Positions 1-9,607 of a DNA stretch of 64,000 bases are shown here, piece after piece. The stretch is from Modestobacter sp. Leaf380 (GTDB taxonomy: Bacteria > Actinomycetota > Actinomycetes > Mycobacteriales > Geodermatophilaceae), in contig NZ_LMQC01000006.1 of the NCBI RefSeq assembly GCF_001424485.1, forward strand, positions 61,483 to 125,482, read 5' to 3'. The notes under the pieces are model-generated. The model was not told the origin of the DNA. It made no database searches and worked only from the letters and a program-made list of their open reading frames with translations. Position numbers and translations under genes: made by a program. How positions within the stretch are numbered: the stretch's first letter is position 1; each line of letters begins with the position of its first letter.

Positions 1-48
1 GTCCCGCTGCGCGACGGGATCACCCTGATCCGCCGCACCGACACCTGA
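1..48 (+). CDS. C-terminal end of a probable O-methyltransferase (MysB-type)
   Basis: Only the last 15 codons and the stop are inside the window. The tail PLRDGITLIRR matches the usual C-terminal end of class I (caffeoyl-CoA O-methyltransferase type) SAM-dependent O-methyltransferases. The next genes encode MysC and MysD homologues, so the likely role is the 4-deoxygadusol-forming O-methyltransferase of mycosporine biosynthesis. The short tail cannot prove the family, and the assignment rests largely on context. The gap to the next start is 9 nt, which implies one operon. Confidence 0.5.
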   Translation, partial: VPLRDGITLIRRTDT

Positions 49-57
49 GGAGCTGCT

Positions 58-897
<840 letters not shown>

Positions 898-995
898 CCG
901 CCGTCGCCACCCCGGCCGCCCGGCCGCGGCCGACGCCCTGGCGCTCGCTGGGTGCGCTGGCCGCGCTGACGCTCACCCTGCCGGTCGACCTGGCG

Positions 996-2234
996 GTGAC
1001 GGCGGCCGCGCTGGTCACCACCCGGCCGCGCCGTCCGGTGCCGGCGGCCGAGCCGAGGACCGTGCTGATCAGCGGCGGCAAGATGACCAAGGCCCTGCAG
1101 CTGGCCCGGTCCTTCGCCGCTGCCGGGCACCGCGTGGTGCTGGTGGAGAAGGCCACCTACCGGTTCACCGGGCACCGGTTCTCCCGCGCGGTGTCCGCGT
1201 TCCACGTCGTCCCCGACCCGCGGGACCCCGGCTACGCGCAGGCGCTGCTCGACGTCGTCCGGGCGGAGGGGGTGGACCTGTACGTGCCGGTCTGCTCGCC
1301 GGTGGCCTCGGAGTTCGACGCCGCCTCGGCCGAGCTGCTGGCCGGGGAGTGCGAGGTGCTGAGCCTGGACGCCGAGCAGGTGCGCACGCTGGACGACAAG
1401 CACCGGTTCACCACGCTGGCCGCCTCGCTGGGCCTCAGCGTCCCGGACACGCACCTGGTGACCTCGCCCGAGCAGGTCCTCGACCACGACTTCACCGGTG
1501 CGACCAGGCCCTACGTGCTGAAGTCCATCGCCTACGACCCGGTGCACCGGCTGGACCTGACCCCACTGCCGCTGCCCACCCGCGCGGCGACGGAGGCGTT
1601 CCTGGCCGGCAAGCCGATCACCCCGGACAACCCGTGGATCCTGCAGGAGTTCGTCACCGGCGACGAGGTCTGCACGCACTCCACCGCCCGGGACGGCGAG
1701 ATCACCGTGTGGTGCTGCTGCCCGTCCTCGGCGTTCCAGGTGAACTACGCCCAGGTCGACCTGCCCCGGGTGCGGGAGTGGGTGTCCACGTTCGTCCGGG
1801 AGCTGGGCCTGAGCGGCCAGGTGTCCTTCGACTTCCTGGTGGCCGAGGACGGCACGCCCTACGCGATCGAGTGCAACCCGCGGACGCACTCGGCGATCAC
1901 GGTGTTCCACGACCACCCGGCCCACCCCGGGCTGGCCGACGCCTACCTGCACGCCCGCGACACCCCGCTCGAGCCGCTGCCCACCAGCCGGCCCACCTAC
2001 TGGCTCTACCACGAGCTGTGGCGCGCGATCAGCGCCCCGCGGACCGCGCGGGAGCGCTGGCGGGTGGTCCGGGAGGGCAAGGAGGCCGTGTTCGACCGGG
2101 CCGACCCGCTGCCCCACCTCGTGCTGCACCACGTGCAGGTGCCGGTGCTGCTGGTGCGGAGCCTGCTGGCCCGCGGGGCGTGGATGCGGATCGACTTCAA
2201 CATCGGCAAGCTCGTCCAGCCGGCGGGGGACTGA
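996..2234 (+). CDS. mysC: MysC-type ATP-grasp ligase (mycosporine-glycine synthase)
   Basis: ATP-grasp enzyme of mycosporine-like amino acid synthesis; the family condenses 4-deoxygadusol with glycine using ATP. Recognisable family blocks are SGGKMTKALQLARSF near the start, VPVCSPVAS, the ligand-binding IECNPRTHSAIT and the C-terminal IDFNIGKLV. These match cyanobacterial MysC as I remember it. From the GTG at 996 the protein is 412 residues. In-frame sequence back to a CTG at 894 adds a basic and hydrophobic stretch (ALAALTLTLPVDLAV) like the N-terminal membrane segment of MysC, and that CTG overlaps the previous stop as CTGA. The true start may therefore be 894. The last base is shared with the mysD ATG. 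Confidence 0.88.
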   Translation: MTAAALVTTRPRRPVPAAEPRTVLISGGKMTKALQLARSFAAAGHRVVLVEKATYRFTGHRFSRAVSAFHVVPDPRDPGYAQALLDVVRAEGVDLYVPVCSPVASEFDAASAELLAGECEVLSLDAEQVRTLDDKHRFTTLAASLGLSVPDTHLVTSPEQVLDHDFTGATRPYVLKSIAYDPVHRLDLTPLPLPTRAATEAFLAGKPITPDNPWILQEFVTGDEVCTHSTARDGEITVWCCCPSSAFQVNYAQVDLPRVREWVSTFVRELGLSGQVSFDFLVAEDGTPYAIECNPRTHSAITVFHDHPAHPGLADAYLHARDTPLEPLPTSRPTYWLYHELWRAISAPRTARERWRVVREGKEAVFDRADPLPHLVLHHVQVPVLLVRSLLARGAWMRIDFNIGKLVQPAGD

Positions 2235-3247
2235 TGACACTGCGCGTGCTGCACCTGGTCGGGTCGCCGACCAGCGCCTTCTTCGACGACCTGTCCCGGC
2301 TGTACGCCACGGACTGCCTGGCCTCGGTCGCCGACCCGGCCCGGTACGAGATGGTCCTGGCGCACGTCTCGCCGGACGGGTCGTGGCGGTTCCCGACCTC
2401 GCTGGACGCCCTCGCCGACGCCGAGCCGCTGCCCATCGGGGCGGCCGTCGCCCGGCTGGTCGACCTCGACGTCGACATCGCCCTGCCGCAGATGTTCTGC
2501 ATCCCCGGGATGACGCACGTCCGGGCGCTGCTGGACACCCTGGGCATCACCTACGTGGGCAACCCGCCGGACCTGATGGCGCTGGGCGCGCACAAGGCCC
2601 GGGCCCGCGCGGTCGTGGCCGCCGCCGGGGTCGCGGTGCCGGCCGGGGAGGTGCTGTCGCCGGGGGAGGCGCCCACGCTGGCGCCGCCCGTCGTCGTCAA
2701 GCCGGTGGACGGCGACAACTCCGTCGGCGTCACGCTGGTGCGTTCGGCCGGCGAGTACGGGGCCGCGCTGGCCGCCGCCTGGGCGGAGTCGGGTCAGGCG
2801 CTGGTCGAGGACTTCGTGCCGCTGGGCCGGGAGGTGCGCTGCGGCATCGTCGTCCGGGACGGCGAGCTGGTGGCCCTGCCGCTGGAGGAGTACGGCTTCG
2901 CCGCCGGGCACGAGGTGCGCAGCGCCGAGGACAAGATCCGCCGTTCCGACGACGGGCAGCTGGGCCTGATGGCCAAGGACACCCCGACGGTCTGGATCGT
3001 GGACCCGGCCGACCCGGTGACCACCGCCGTCCACCAGGCCGCCCGGGCCGCGCACGTCGCGCTGGGCTGCCGGGACTACTCGCTGTTCGACTTCCGGGTC
3101 GACCCCGACGGCGTCCCCTGGTTCCTGGAGGCCGGGCTGTACAACTCCTTCGCCCGGCAGAGCGTCATCCCCACCATGGCCCGCGCCGCCGGCATCGAGC
3201 TGCCCGAGCTCTTCGCCGCAGCCGTGGCCGCGGCGCTCTCCCGCTGA
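2234..3247 (+). CDS. mysD: MysD-type D-Ala-D-Ala ligase-like enzyme
   Basis: A 337-residue ATP-grasp ligase that in this family attaches a second amino acid (Ser, Thr or another) to mycosporine-glycine, giving disubstituted products such as shinorine or porphyra-334. Family signatures seen are HLVGSPTSAFFDDLSRLYA at the N terminus, LPQMFCIPGMTH, the ATP-binding VVVKPVDGDNSVGV and a C-terminal DYSLFDFRVDPDG...EAG block with the metal ligands. The ATG at 2234 shares its A with the mysC stop, so the two are translationally coupled. A strong hairpin lies just downstream, making this the last gene of the operon. The amino-acid partner cannot be read from the sequence. Confidence 0.88.
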   Translation: MTLRVLHLVGSPTSAFFDDLSRLYATDCLASVADPARYEMVLAHVSPDGSWRFPTSLDALADAEPLPIGAAVARLVDLDVDIALPQMFCIPGMTHVRALLDTLGITYVGNPPDLMALGAHKARARAVVAAAGVAVPAGEVLSPGEAPTLAPPVVVKPVDGDNSVGVTLVRSAGEYGAALAAAWAESGQALVEDFVPLGREVRCGIVVRDGELVALPLEEYGFAAGHEVRSAEDKIRRSDDGQLGLMAKDTPTVWIVDPADPVTTAVHQAARAAHVALGCRDYSLFDFRVDPDGVPWFLEAGLYNSFARQSVIPTMARAAGIELPELFAAAVAAALSR

Positions 3248-3255
3248 TCCCCGTC

Positions 3256-3310
3256 GAGTGCGCAGCCGTGCCGGTCACCGGGACGTGACGACCGGCATGG
3301 CTGCGCACTC
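3256..3310 (+). terminator. Hairpin after the mysD operon
   Basis: A long imperfect inverted repeat has arms of about 22 nt, with GAGTGCGCAGCC pairing with GGCTGCGCACTC at the outer ends, and an ACCGGGACG-like loop. There is no T-run, as is common for actinobacterial terminators. It separates mysD from the serS promoter. Confidence 0.75.
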
Positions 3311-3333
3311 GGTGCCGCCGGGACGCCGCCTCC

Positions 3334-3339
3334 TACGAT
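3334..3339 (+). promoter_or_regulatory. -10 element of leaderless serS promoter
   Basis: TACGAT ends 7 nt before the GTG of serS and no Shine-Dalgarno sequence lies between, so transcription probably begins at the start codon. Confidence 0.6.
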
Positions 3340-3346
3340 CGACCCT

Positions 3347-4645
3347 GTGATCGACCTGCGCCTCGTCCGCGAGAACCCCGACCTCGTCCGCGCCAGCCAG
3401 CGTGCCCGGGGGGACGACGAGTCCCGGGTCGACGCCCTGCTCGCGGCCGACACCGACCGTCGGGCCGCCGTGCACCGCGCCGACGACCTGCGCGCCGAGC
3501 AGAAGGCCGCCTCCCAGGCGGTCAAGAAGGCCACCGCGGAGGAGCGTCCCGCCGTCCTGGAGCGGGCCAAGGCGTTGGCCGCCGAGGTCAAGGCCGCCGA
3601 GGAGGCCACCCGCACCGCCGACGAGGCGCTGCGCACCGCGCACCTGGCGATCGCCAACGTCGTGGCCCCCGAGGTCCCGCCCGGCGGTGAGGACGACGCG
3701 GTCACCCTGCGCACCGTGGGCGAGGTGCCGACCTACGACTTCGAGGTCCGCGACCACCTGGACATCGGCACCGCGCTGGGCGCCATCGACATGGAGCGCG
3801 GCGCCAAGGTGTCGGGCTCCCGGTTCTACTTCCTCACCGGCCCGGGCGCGCTGCTGGAGTTCGCGCTGGCCCAGCTGGCCATCACCCGCGCCGTCGCGGC
3901 CGGCTTCACCCCGGTCGTGGCCCCGGCCCTGGTCGGGCCCAAGGCGATGGAGGGCACCGGCTTCCTCGGCGAGCACGACGAGGAGGTCTACCGCATCGAG
4001 CGCGACGACCTGTACCTCGTGGGGACGTCGGAGGTCGCGCTGGCGGGCATGCACGCCGACGAGGTCCTCGACCTGTCGGCCGGGCCCAAGCGGTACGCCG
4101 GCTGGAGCTCCTGCTTCCGGCGCGAGGCCGGGTCCTACGGCAAGGACACCAAGGGCATCATCCGGGTGCACTGGTTCGACAAGGTCGAGATGTTCAGCTT
4201 CTGCGCCCCCGAGGACGCCGAGGCCGAGCACCTGCGCCTGCTGCAGTGGGAGGAGGAGTTCCTCCAGGCCCTCGAGCTGCCCTACCGGGTCGTCGACATC
4301 GCCGCCGGGGACCTCGGCACCAGTGCCGCCCGCAAGTTCGACATCGAGGCCTGGTTCCCCACCCAGGGCACCTACCGCGAGCTGACGTCGACCTCGGACT
4401 GCACCACGTTCCAGGCCCGCCGCCTCTCGATCCGCTCCCGCGACGCCGACGGCAAGCCGCAGACCGTCGCCACCCTCAACGGCACGCTGTGCGCGATCGC
4501 CCGCACCATCGCCTGCCTGCTCGAGGTGCACCAGCGCGCCGACGGCTCGGTGCACGTGCCGGCCGCCCTGCGCCCCTGGCTGGGCGGGCACGCCGTCCTC
4601 ACGCCGGGCATGTCGCTGGTGCCCACCGCAGCACCGACCGCGTGA
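3347..4645 (+). CDS. serS: Seryl-tRNA synthetase
   Basis: Charges tRNA-Ser in the cytoplasm. The 432-residue length is normal. It begins [12 protein letters not shown] and is followed by the long N-terminal coiled-coil arm (roughly residues 30-105). Class II motif 2 is visible around [15 protein letters not shown] and motif 3 around [16 protein letters not shown]. No Shine-Dalgarno is seen and the GTG lies 7 nt after a TACGAT box, suggesting a leaderless message. Its stop overlaps the GTG of the next gene (GTGA), so the two following HAD phosphatases are probably co-translated with it. An essential single-copy core gene. Confidence 0.97.
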   Translation: MIDLRLVRENPDLVRASQRARGDDESRVDALLAADTDRRAAVHRADDLRAEQKAASQAVKKATAEERPAVLERAKALAAEVKAAEEATRTADEALRTAHLAIANVVAPEVPPGGEDDAVTLRTVGEVPTYDFEVRDHLDIGTALGAIDMERGAKVSGSRFYFLTGPGALLEFALAQLAITRAVAAGFTPVVAPALVGPKAMEGTGFLGEHDEEVYRIERDDLYLVGTSEVALAGMHADEVLDLSAGPKRYAGWSSCFRREAGSYGKDTKGIIRVHWFDKVEMFSFCAPEDAEAEHLRLLQWEEEFLQALELPYRVVDIAAGDLGTSAARKFDIEAWFPTQGTYRELTSTSDCTTFQARRLSIRSRDADGKPQTVATLNGTLCAIARTIACLLEVHQRADGSVHVPAALRPWLGGHAVLTPGMSLVPTAAPTA

Positions 4646-5571
4646 CCGCACACGTCCCGGCCCGCGCCGCCAACACCCTCCCGAAGCACAGCGGCGGCGA
4701 GGGCAGCGACCTCGTCGTCGACCTCGGCGACGTGGGGCCGTGGCGGCCCAGGCTGGTCGCCACCGACCTCGACGGCACCCTGCTGACCAGCGAGGGCGTC
4801 GTCAGCGACCGCACCCGGGCCGCCATCGACGCCAGCTGGGCCGCGGGCGTGCCCGTCGTCGGCGTCACCGGCCGTGGGCCCCGGCTGCTGGACAGCGTGC
4901 GGACCGCACTCGGCGGGCGCGGCATCGGCGTCCTGGCCCAGGGCGGGTTCGTCGTCGCGTTCGGCGACACCCCCGCCGACGACGAGGTGCTCCGCACCGT
5001 CGGGCTGCCCCGGGACGAGGCGCACGCCGCCATCGCCGCCATCGAGGCGGTCACCGGCGAGCTCGTCGTCGCCGTCGAGGACGCCGCCACCCAGAGCGGT
5101 GCGCTGTCCCCGCTGCGGGTGCAGCACGGCTTCGACTGGCCCTACCCGGAGCCCGCCGACCTGCTGCCGCGGGACCAGGTGCTGCCCGACGGACCGGTGC
5201 TCAAGGTCTTCCTGCGCTCGCTGACGCTGGGACAGGACGAGCTGCTGTCGCTGGCCCGCTCGGTCACCGACCCGTCGTCCGCCGAGGTCACCCACGCCGG
5301 GCTGGGCTTCATCGAGGTGCTGCCGCCGGGGATCACCAAGGCCAGCGGCCTGGCGATCGCCCTGGAGCGCTTCGGCGTCGCGATGTCCGACGTGGTCGTG
5401 TTCGGCGACATGCCCAACGACCTGCCGATGATCACCGCGGTGAACGAGGCCGGGGGCCGGTCGGTCGCCGTCGCCAACGCGCACCCCGCCGTCGCGGCCG
5501 CCGCCACCGCGCGGACCAGCGGCCACGACGTCGACGGCGTGGCCCGCTACCTCGAGGCGCTGGCGCTGTGA
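4642..5571 (+). CDS. Cof-type HAD family phosphatase
   Basis: A 309-residue haloacid dehalogenase-like hydrolase of the Cof/IIB type. Motif I is DLDGTLL near residue 37, motif II is the Thr in [10 protein letters not shown], and the motif III/IV region is GITKASGL followed by [10 protein letters not shown]. Such enzymes dephosphorylate sugar phosphates or nucleotides, and the substrate is not predictable. The GTG start overlaps the serS stop by GTGA, and the gene ends in the same kind of overlap with a second HAD gene. A non-conserved stretch of about 30 residues precedes motif I, so a shorter internal start is possible. Confidence 0.85.
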   Translation: MTAHVPARAANTLPKHSGGEGSDLVVDLGDVGPWRPRLVATDLDGTLLTSEGVVSDRTRAAIDASWAAGVPVVGVTGRGPRLLDSVRTALGGRGIGVLAQGGFVVAFGDTPADDEVLRTVGLPRDEAHAAIAAIEAVTGELVVAVEDAATQSGALSPLRVQHGFDWPYPEPADLLPRDQVLPDGPVLKVFLRSLTLGQDELLSLARSVTDPSSAEVTHAGLGFIEVLPPGITKASGLAIALERFGVAMSDVVVFGDMPNDLPMITAVNEAGGRSVAVANAHPAVAAAATARTSGHDVDGVARYLEALAL

Positions 5572-6374
5572 GTGACTGGAAGCCCGGGCTGATCGCCAGC
5601 GACATGGACGGCACGCTGCTGCGCAGCGACGAGACCGTGGCACCGGCCACGCTGGCCGAGATCGCCCGCTGGGGTGAGGCCGGGGTGCCGTTCGTGCTGG
5701 CCACCGGCCGCCCGCCGCGCTGGATGGTGGCCATCCGCGAGGTGGTCCCCACCGGGACGGCGGTGTGCTGCAACGGGGCGGTGATGCTGGACCTGGGGGC
5801 CTTCGAGGTCACCCACGAGCGCACCGTGTCCGTCGAGGTGCTGCAGCGGGTGACCGCGGGCCTGCGCGCGGCCCAGCCGGGCACCTGGTTCGCCGTCGAG
5901 TACGGCCTGGAGTTCCGGCACGAGCCGGTGTACCAGCCGCGCTGGGACGTCAACGCCGCCGGCGTCGCCGAGGCGACCCTGGAGGAGATGGTCGCCGAGC
6001 CGGTCGCCAAGCTGCTGGCCCGGCACGAGCAGCTCTCCCGCGAGGAGTTCATCGCGCTGGTGGACGACGTCGTCGGTGACCTGGCGACGGTCACCAACTC
6101 CTCCTCCGACGCGCTGGTGGAAATCTCCGCGAAGGGCGTCACCAAGGCCACCGGCCTGGCCGACGTCTGCGCCCAGCGGGGGCTCACCGCCGCCGACGTC
6201 GTCTTCTTCGGGGACATGCCCAACGACGTCGCCGCCTTCGAGTGGGTCCGCGACGGCGGCGGTCGCGCCGTCGCCATGGGCAACGCGCACCCCGACGTGC
6301 TCGCCGCCGCCACCGACGTCACCGACACCAACGACGAGGACGGTGTGGCCAGGTTCCTGGCCTCCCTGCACTGA
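5568..6374 (+). CDS. Second Cof-type HAD family phosphatase
   Basis: A 268-residue HAD IIB hydrolase, paralogous to its upstream neighbour. DMDGTLL (motif I) lies about 11 residues in, with LATGRPPR for motif II and GVTKATGL plus FGDMPNDVAAF for motifs III and IV. The GTG start overlaps the preceding stop (GTGA). The serS-HAD-HAD order suggests a housekeeping operon, probably house-cleaning of phosphorylated metabolites. The substrate is unknown. Confidence 0.87.
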   Translation: MSDWKPGLIASDMDGTLLRSDETVAPATLAEIARWGEAGVPFVLATGRPPRWMVAIREVVPTGTAVCCNGAVMLDLGAFEVTHERTVSVEVLQRVTAGLRAAQPGTWFAVEYGLEFRHEPVYQPRWDVNAAGVAEATLEEMVAEPVAKLLARHEQLSREEFIALVDDVVGDLATVTNSSSDALVEISAKGVTKATGLADVCAQRGLTAADVVFFGDMPNDVAAFEWVRDGGGRAVAMGNAHPDVLAAATDVTDTNDEDGVARFLASLH

Positions 6375-6392
6375 CCCTCGACCGAGTTCCCG

Positions 6393-7051
6393 ATGCTCGA
6401 CCTGCGCCTGTTCGCCTCGGGACCTGCGCGAGGCGCGGCCATCACCCAGATGGCCGCGGCCATCACCATGGCCAGCGTCCTGTTCGGGCTGATCCGGCAC
6501 TTCCAGTACGCCTACGGCTGGAGCCCGGTGCGAGCCGGCCTGGCCGACCTGCCGCTGATCATCACCATGCTCGCCGCCACCCCGCTCTCGGAGTGGCTGG
6601 CCGCACGCTCCGGGCACCGCACCGCACCGCCTGCCTGACCGGCGCCGTGCTGCTCGCGGTGTCCCTGCTGGGCATGGCCTGGGCCGTCGAGCACGGCTAC
6701 CCCGCGATCGCCGTCGCCATGGTCGTGCTGACCACGGGCCTGCGCATCATCATGACGATCTGCGCCGTCGCCCTGGTCGAGGCGATGCCGGCGAACCGCA
6801 CCTCCATCGGCGCCGCGCTCAACGACACCGCCCAGGAGGTCGGCTCGAGCCTGGGGACGGCGATCGTCGGCACCATGATCGCCGCGCTGGTCACCTCGAC
6901 GCTGCCCGCCGGCGTCTGGACCTCCGAGCTCGTGCACTCCTCCTCCAGTGGGGAGCGGACCACCTACCTGGTCCTGGTCGGCGTCGTCGGTGTCCTCGCC
7001 ACGTACGGCGCGCTCTCCCTCACCGACTCCCGCGCCACCGACGCCCCCTGA
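6393..7051 (+). pseudogene. C-terminal remnant of a DHA2-type MFS exporter, frameshifted
   Basis: Two reading frames together give the second half of a 14-TM MFS drug exporter. The first (6393-6638) contains MLDLRLFASG and YGWSPVRAGLADLP. The second continues from about 6625 with repeated membrane helices and the typical AALNDTAQEVGSSLGTAI block, ending at 7051. The N-terminal half is absent and a frameshift lies near 6620, so no functional transporter can be made. The ATG at 6393 falls mid-protein and has no clear ribosome site. It is probably a deletion scar downstream of the HAD operon. Confidence 0.8.
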
Positions 7052-7211
7052 CCCGGTGCGTGGTCCTGGTGGGCCACCGGGGTGGCACCCGGGAGGTGCT
7101 GCGTCCGCGACAGTCGTCCGGTCGGCCACCCCGCGGTCCGGCTCGCCCCTGGGGTGGCCGACCCGGACACCCCCCGTCACGCGGCTCGTCCCTTCGGGAA
7201 CGGCCGTTCGA

Positions 7212-7230
7212 TGTGAACATCAGCTCACAT
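7212..7230 (+). promoter_or_regulatory. Operator copy 1, TGTGAAC-N6-TCACAT
   Basis: An inverted repeat with half-sites TGTGA and TCACA, located just upstream of the -35 region of the tetR gene. The same 19-bp pattern with the same spacing occurs at 7968-7986, before the catabolic genes, so it is the likely site of the adjacent TetR protein. Confidence 0.7.
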
Positions 7231-7257
7231 CGATCGGGACGGTGTGACAGGCGAACG

Positions 7258-7263
7258 TAGGCT
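7258..7263 (+). promoter_or_regulatory. -10 element of leaderless tetR promoter
   Basis: TAGGCT ends 6 nt before the GTG start at 7270, with no Shine-Dalgarno between. Confidence 0.55.
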
Positions 7264-7269
7264 CGCCCG

Positions 7270-7926
7270 GTGTCCGACCCGAGCGCTCCCCTCGTTCCGC
7301 CCGCCGTCCAGGCGCGGAGTCGCGAGACCGTCGACAAGATCGTCGCTGCCGGGCTGCGCCTCCTCCAGGAGGGCGGTGCTGGCGCCCTGACGATCGCCGC
7401 CGTCGCCCAGGCGGCCGGCGTCGCGGTGGGCAGCGTGTACCGCCGCTTCGGTGACAAGGAGCGGCTGTTCGCCGTGCTGCAGTCCCACTTCACCGCTGCG
7501 TTCCGCGCCGAGTACGCCCAGCGGGTCGCCGACACCGGCCTGGACGCGACCACCACTGCGCGGGAGGTGATCGACACGGCGGTCTCCGGCGTGGCCTGGA
7601 CCTTCGAGGCCCACGCCCCCCTGCTGCGGGTGTTCATGCTCCTGGGGACCCAGGACGAGGCGGTGTTCGCGACCGGCTCCCAGGCCAGCGTCGCCGGCGG
7701 CCGGGTCTTCCGGGACACCGTCATGCTGGCTGCGCCCGCCCTGCGCCACCACGGCGACGTCGAGGCGGCCATCGACTTCGCCCACCGCCTGACGTACGCC
7801 ACGTGCGCCCACCGTGTGGTGCAGGGGGAGTTCCTGGAGTCGGCGCGGCCGCTGCCCTACGACGCGCTCGTCCGCGAGCTGCAGACCGCCGTGGCCGGCT
7901 ACCTGCTGGGGCCACCACCCTCCTGA
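7270..7926 (+). CDS. TetR/AcrR family transcriptional regulator of the aromatic cluster
   Basis: A 218-residue DNA-binding repressor. The N-terminal helix-turn-helix is clear (IAAVAQAAGVAVGSVYRRFGD, about residues 42-62) and is followed by an all-helical ligand-binding domain. It starts at a GTG 6 nt after a TAGGCT box. Twin palindromes TGTGAAC-N6-TCACAT lie upstream of this gene and between it and the monooxygenase gene, suggesting autoregulation plus control of the downstream catabolic genes, with a pathway aromatic as the likely inducer. The inducer is inference. Confidence 0.88.
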   Translation: MSDPSAPLVPPAVQARSRETVDKIVAAGLRLLQEGGAGALTIAAVAQAAGVAVGSVYRRFGDKERLFAVLQSHFTAAFRAEYAQRVADTGLDATTTAREVIDTAVSGVAWTFEAHAPLLRVFMLLGTQDEAVFATGSQASVAGGRVFRDTVMLAAPALRHHGDVEAAIDFAHRLTYATCAHRVVQGEFLESARPLPYDALVRELQTAVAGYLLGPPPS

Positions 7927-7967
7927 CCCGGGGCGGCGGGGGAGCCCTTGACTCTCCGTCGCCGTTC

Positions 7968-7986
7968 TGTGAACCTCTCCTCACAT
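7968..7986 (+). promoter_or_regulatory. Operator copy 2, TGTGAAC-N6-TCACAT
   Basis: The second copy of the 19-bp palindrome found upstream of tetR. It lies about 15 nt after a TTGACT (-35-like, 7948-7953), so it would cover the -10 region of the monooxygenase promoter. Binding there would repress the catabolic genes. Confidence 0.7.
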
Positions 7987-8050
7987 TTGCTGTGGTGCAC
8001 GCCACGGCAGCGCCGCCAACGGAGGCGGTACTCGAGGAGTGGAGGCTGGC

Positions 8051-9607
8051 GTGGACGACGTCTACGACGTGGCGGTCATCGGATACGGGCCCACCGGGAT
8101 GGCGGCCGCGTCGCTGCTCGGCCGGCTCGGACACCGGGTGCTGGTGTGCGAGCGGTGGCCCTCGCTGTACGGGTTGCCCCGGTTCACCCACATCGACGAC
8201 GAGACGGCGCGCGCGGTACAGGCCTGTGGTGACGTGGCGGCAGCGCTGGCCGACTCCACCCCCGTCGAGTACCGCTGGGTGAACGGGGCCGACGAGGAGC
8301 TGCTGCACCTGCCGGCGACCGTGGGCACGATGGGCTACCCCACCCACATCTCGATGTACCAGCCCGACGTCGAGGACGCCGTCGACGCCCGCGTCCGGTC
8401 CCTCCCCGCCGTCGACGTCCGGCAGGGGTGGTCGGTGACCGCGCTGACCCAGACCGCCGAGCACGTCGAGCTGGACCTCGAGCGCTGGAAGGCGGCCGGC
8501 CCCGGCTCGCAGCAGTCCGTCCGGGCCCGGTACGTGATCGCCTCCGACGGCAGCAAGAGCGCCGTCCGCGAGCTGCTGGGCATCGGGCGGGAGGACCACG
8601 GCTTCAACGAGCGCTGGCTCAACTTCGACACCGAGTGGCTGACCGCCCCGCCGGCCGAGTACGGCGTCAGCAAGCAGTACTGCGACCCCGCCCGCGGGCA
8701 CATGTACATGGGCATCGGGCGGAGCCGGCAGCGCTTCGAGTTCGCGCTGCTCCCCGGCGAGGCCACCAGCGACTTCGAGCACCCGGACAAGGTCTGGGAA
8801 CTGCTGCGCGACGCCCACGGCCTGGGGCCCGACGACGTCCGGGTCATCCGGCAGATCGTCTACACCTTCGAGTCCCGGGTCGCCCAGCAGTGGCGGGACC
8901 GCCGGGTCCTGCTCGCCGGCGACGCCGCGCACACCATGCCCCCCTACCTCGGCCAGGGGGCGTGCTCGGGCATCCGCGACGCCACGAACCTGGCCTGGAA
9001 GCTCGACCTCGTCCTGCGCGGCGAGGCGCCCGACGACCTGCTGGACACCTACGAGCAGGAGCGCCGTCCGCACGCCACCGCCCTGGTGCACATGTCCGTG
9101 GGCCTGGGCGGGGTGGCGAACACGCACGACCCCGCTGCCGCCGCGCACCGCGACGAGGCGTTCCGGACCGGTTCGGCGCCCCCGCCCCCGGCGATGCCAC
9201 CACTCCTGAGCGGGGTCCTCCGGCCCGGGCAGGGGCCGGAGCAGGGCGTCGGCGGACTCGTGCCGCAGGGCAGGGTCTCCACGGGTGCGGTTACGGGCCT
9301 GCTCGACGACGTCGTCGGGCCCGGCTTCGTCCTGGTCACCACCGCCGATCCCGCGGTGGTGCTGGGGGAGGAGGCCGCCGCGGTGCTGCGGCGACTGGGC
9401 TGCCGGGTGGTGCACCTGGGGGCCGACGTCGTGGACCTGGACGGCGTGCACACCCGCTACCTCGACGAGCTGGGGGCGTGCGCCTACCTGGCCCGGCCGG
9501 ACTTCGTGCTGTTCGGCACCGCGTCGTCCCCGGCGGACGTCGAGGCGCTGGTGCTGGACCTGCGGGCCGCGGTGTCCGCGCCGTCGGCTGCGGCGGTCCT
9601 GTCGTGA
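8051..9607 (+). CDS. FAD-dependent aromatic hydroxylase (MhpA/PheA-like class A monooxygenase)
   Basis: A 518-residue flavoprotein hydroxylase that adds one oxygen atom to a phenolic ring using NAD(P)H. The Rossmann GxGxxG is VIGYGPTG at residues 9-16. The FAD-ribityl motif GDAAHTMPPYLGQGACSGI lies near residue 289, and the C-terminal thioredoxin-like domain is typical of the MhpA group. I chose the GTG at 8051 because a GGAGG sequence sits 5 nt before it; the GTG at 8039 is also possible. The stop overlaps the next GTG (GTGA). With hydroxyquinol dioxygenase downstream, the probable job is to hydroxylate a resorcinol- or acylphenol-type ring. The exact substrate is unknown. Confidence 0.88.
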   Translation: MDDVYDVAVIGYGPTGMAAASLLGRLGHRVLVCERWPSLYGLPRFTHIDDETARAVQACGDVAAALADSTPVEYRWVNGADEELLHLPATVGTMGYPTHISMYQPDVEDAVDARVRSLPAVDVRQGWSVTALTQTAEHVELDLERWKAAGPGSQQSVRARYVIASDGSKSAVRELLGIGREDHGFNERWLNFDTEWLTAPPAEYGVSKQYCDPARGHMYMGIGRSRQRFEFALLPGEATSDFEHPDKVWELLRDAHGLGPDDVRVIRQIVYTFESRVAQQWRDRRVLLAGDAAHTMPPYLGQGACSGIRDATNLAWKLDLVLRGEAPDDLLDTYEQERRPHATALVHMSVGLGGVANTHDPAAAAHRDEAFRTGSAPPPPAMPPLLSGVLRPGQGPEQGVGGLVPQGRVSTGAVTGLLDDVVGPGFVLVTTADPAVVLGEEAAAVLRRLGCRVVHLGADVVDLDGVHTRYLDELGACAYLARPDFVLFGTASSPADVEALVLDLRAAVSAPSAAAVLS

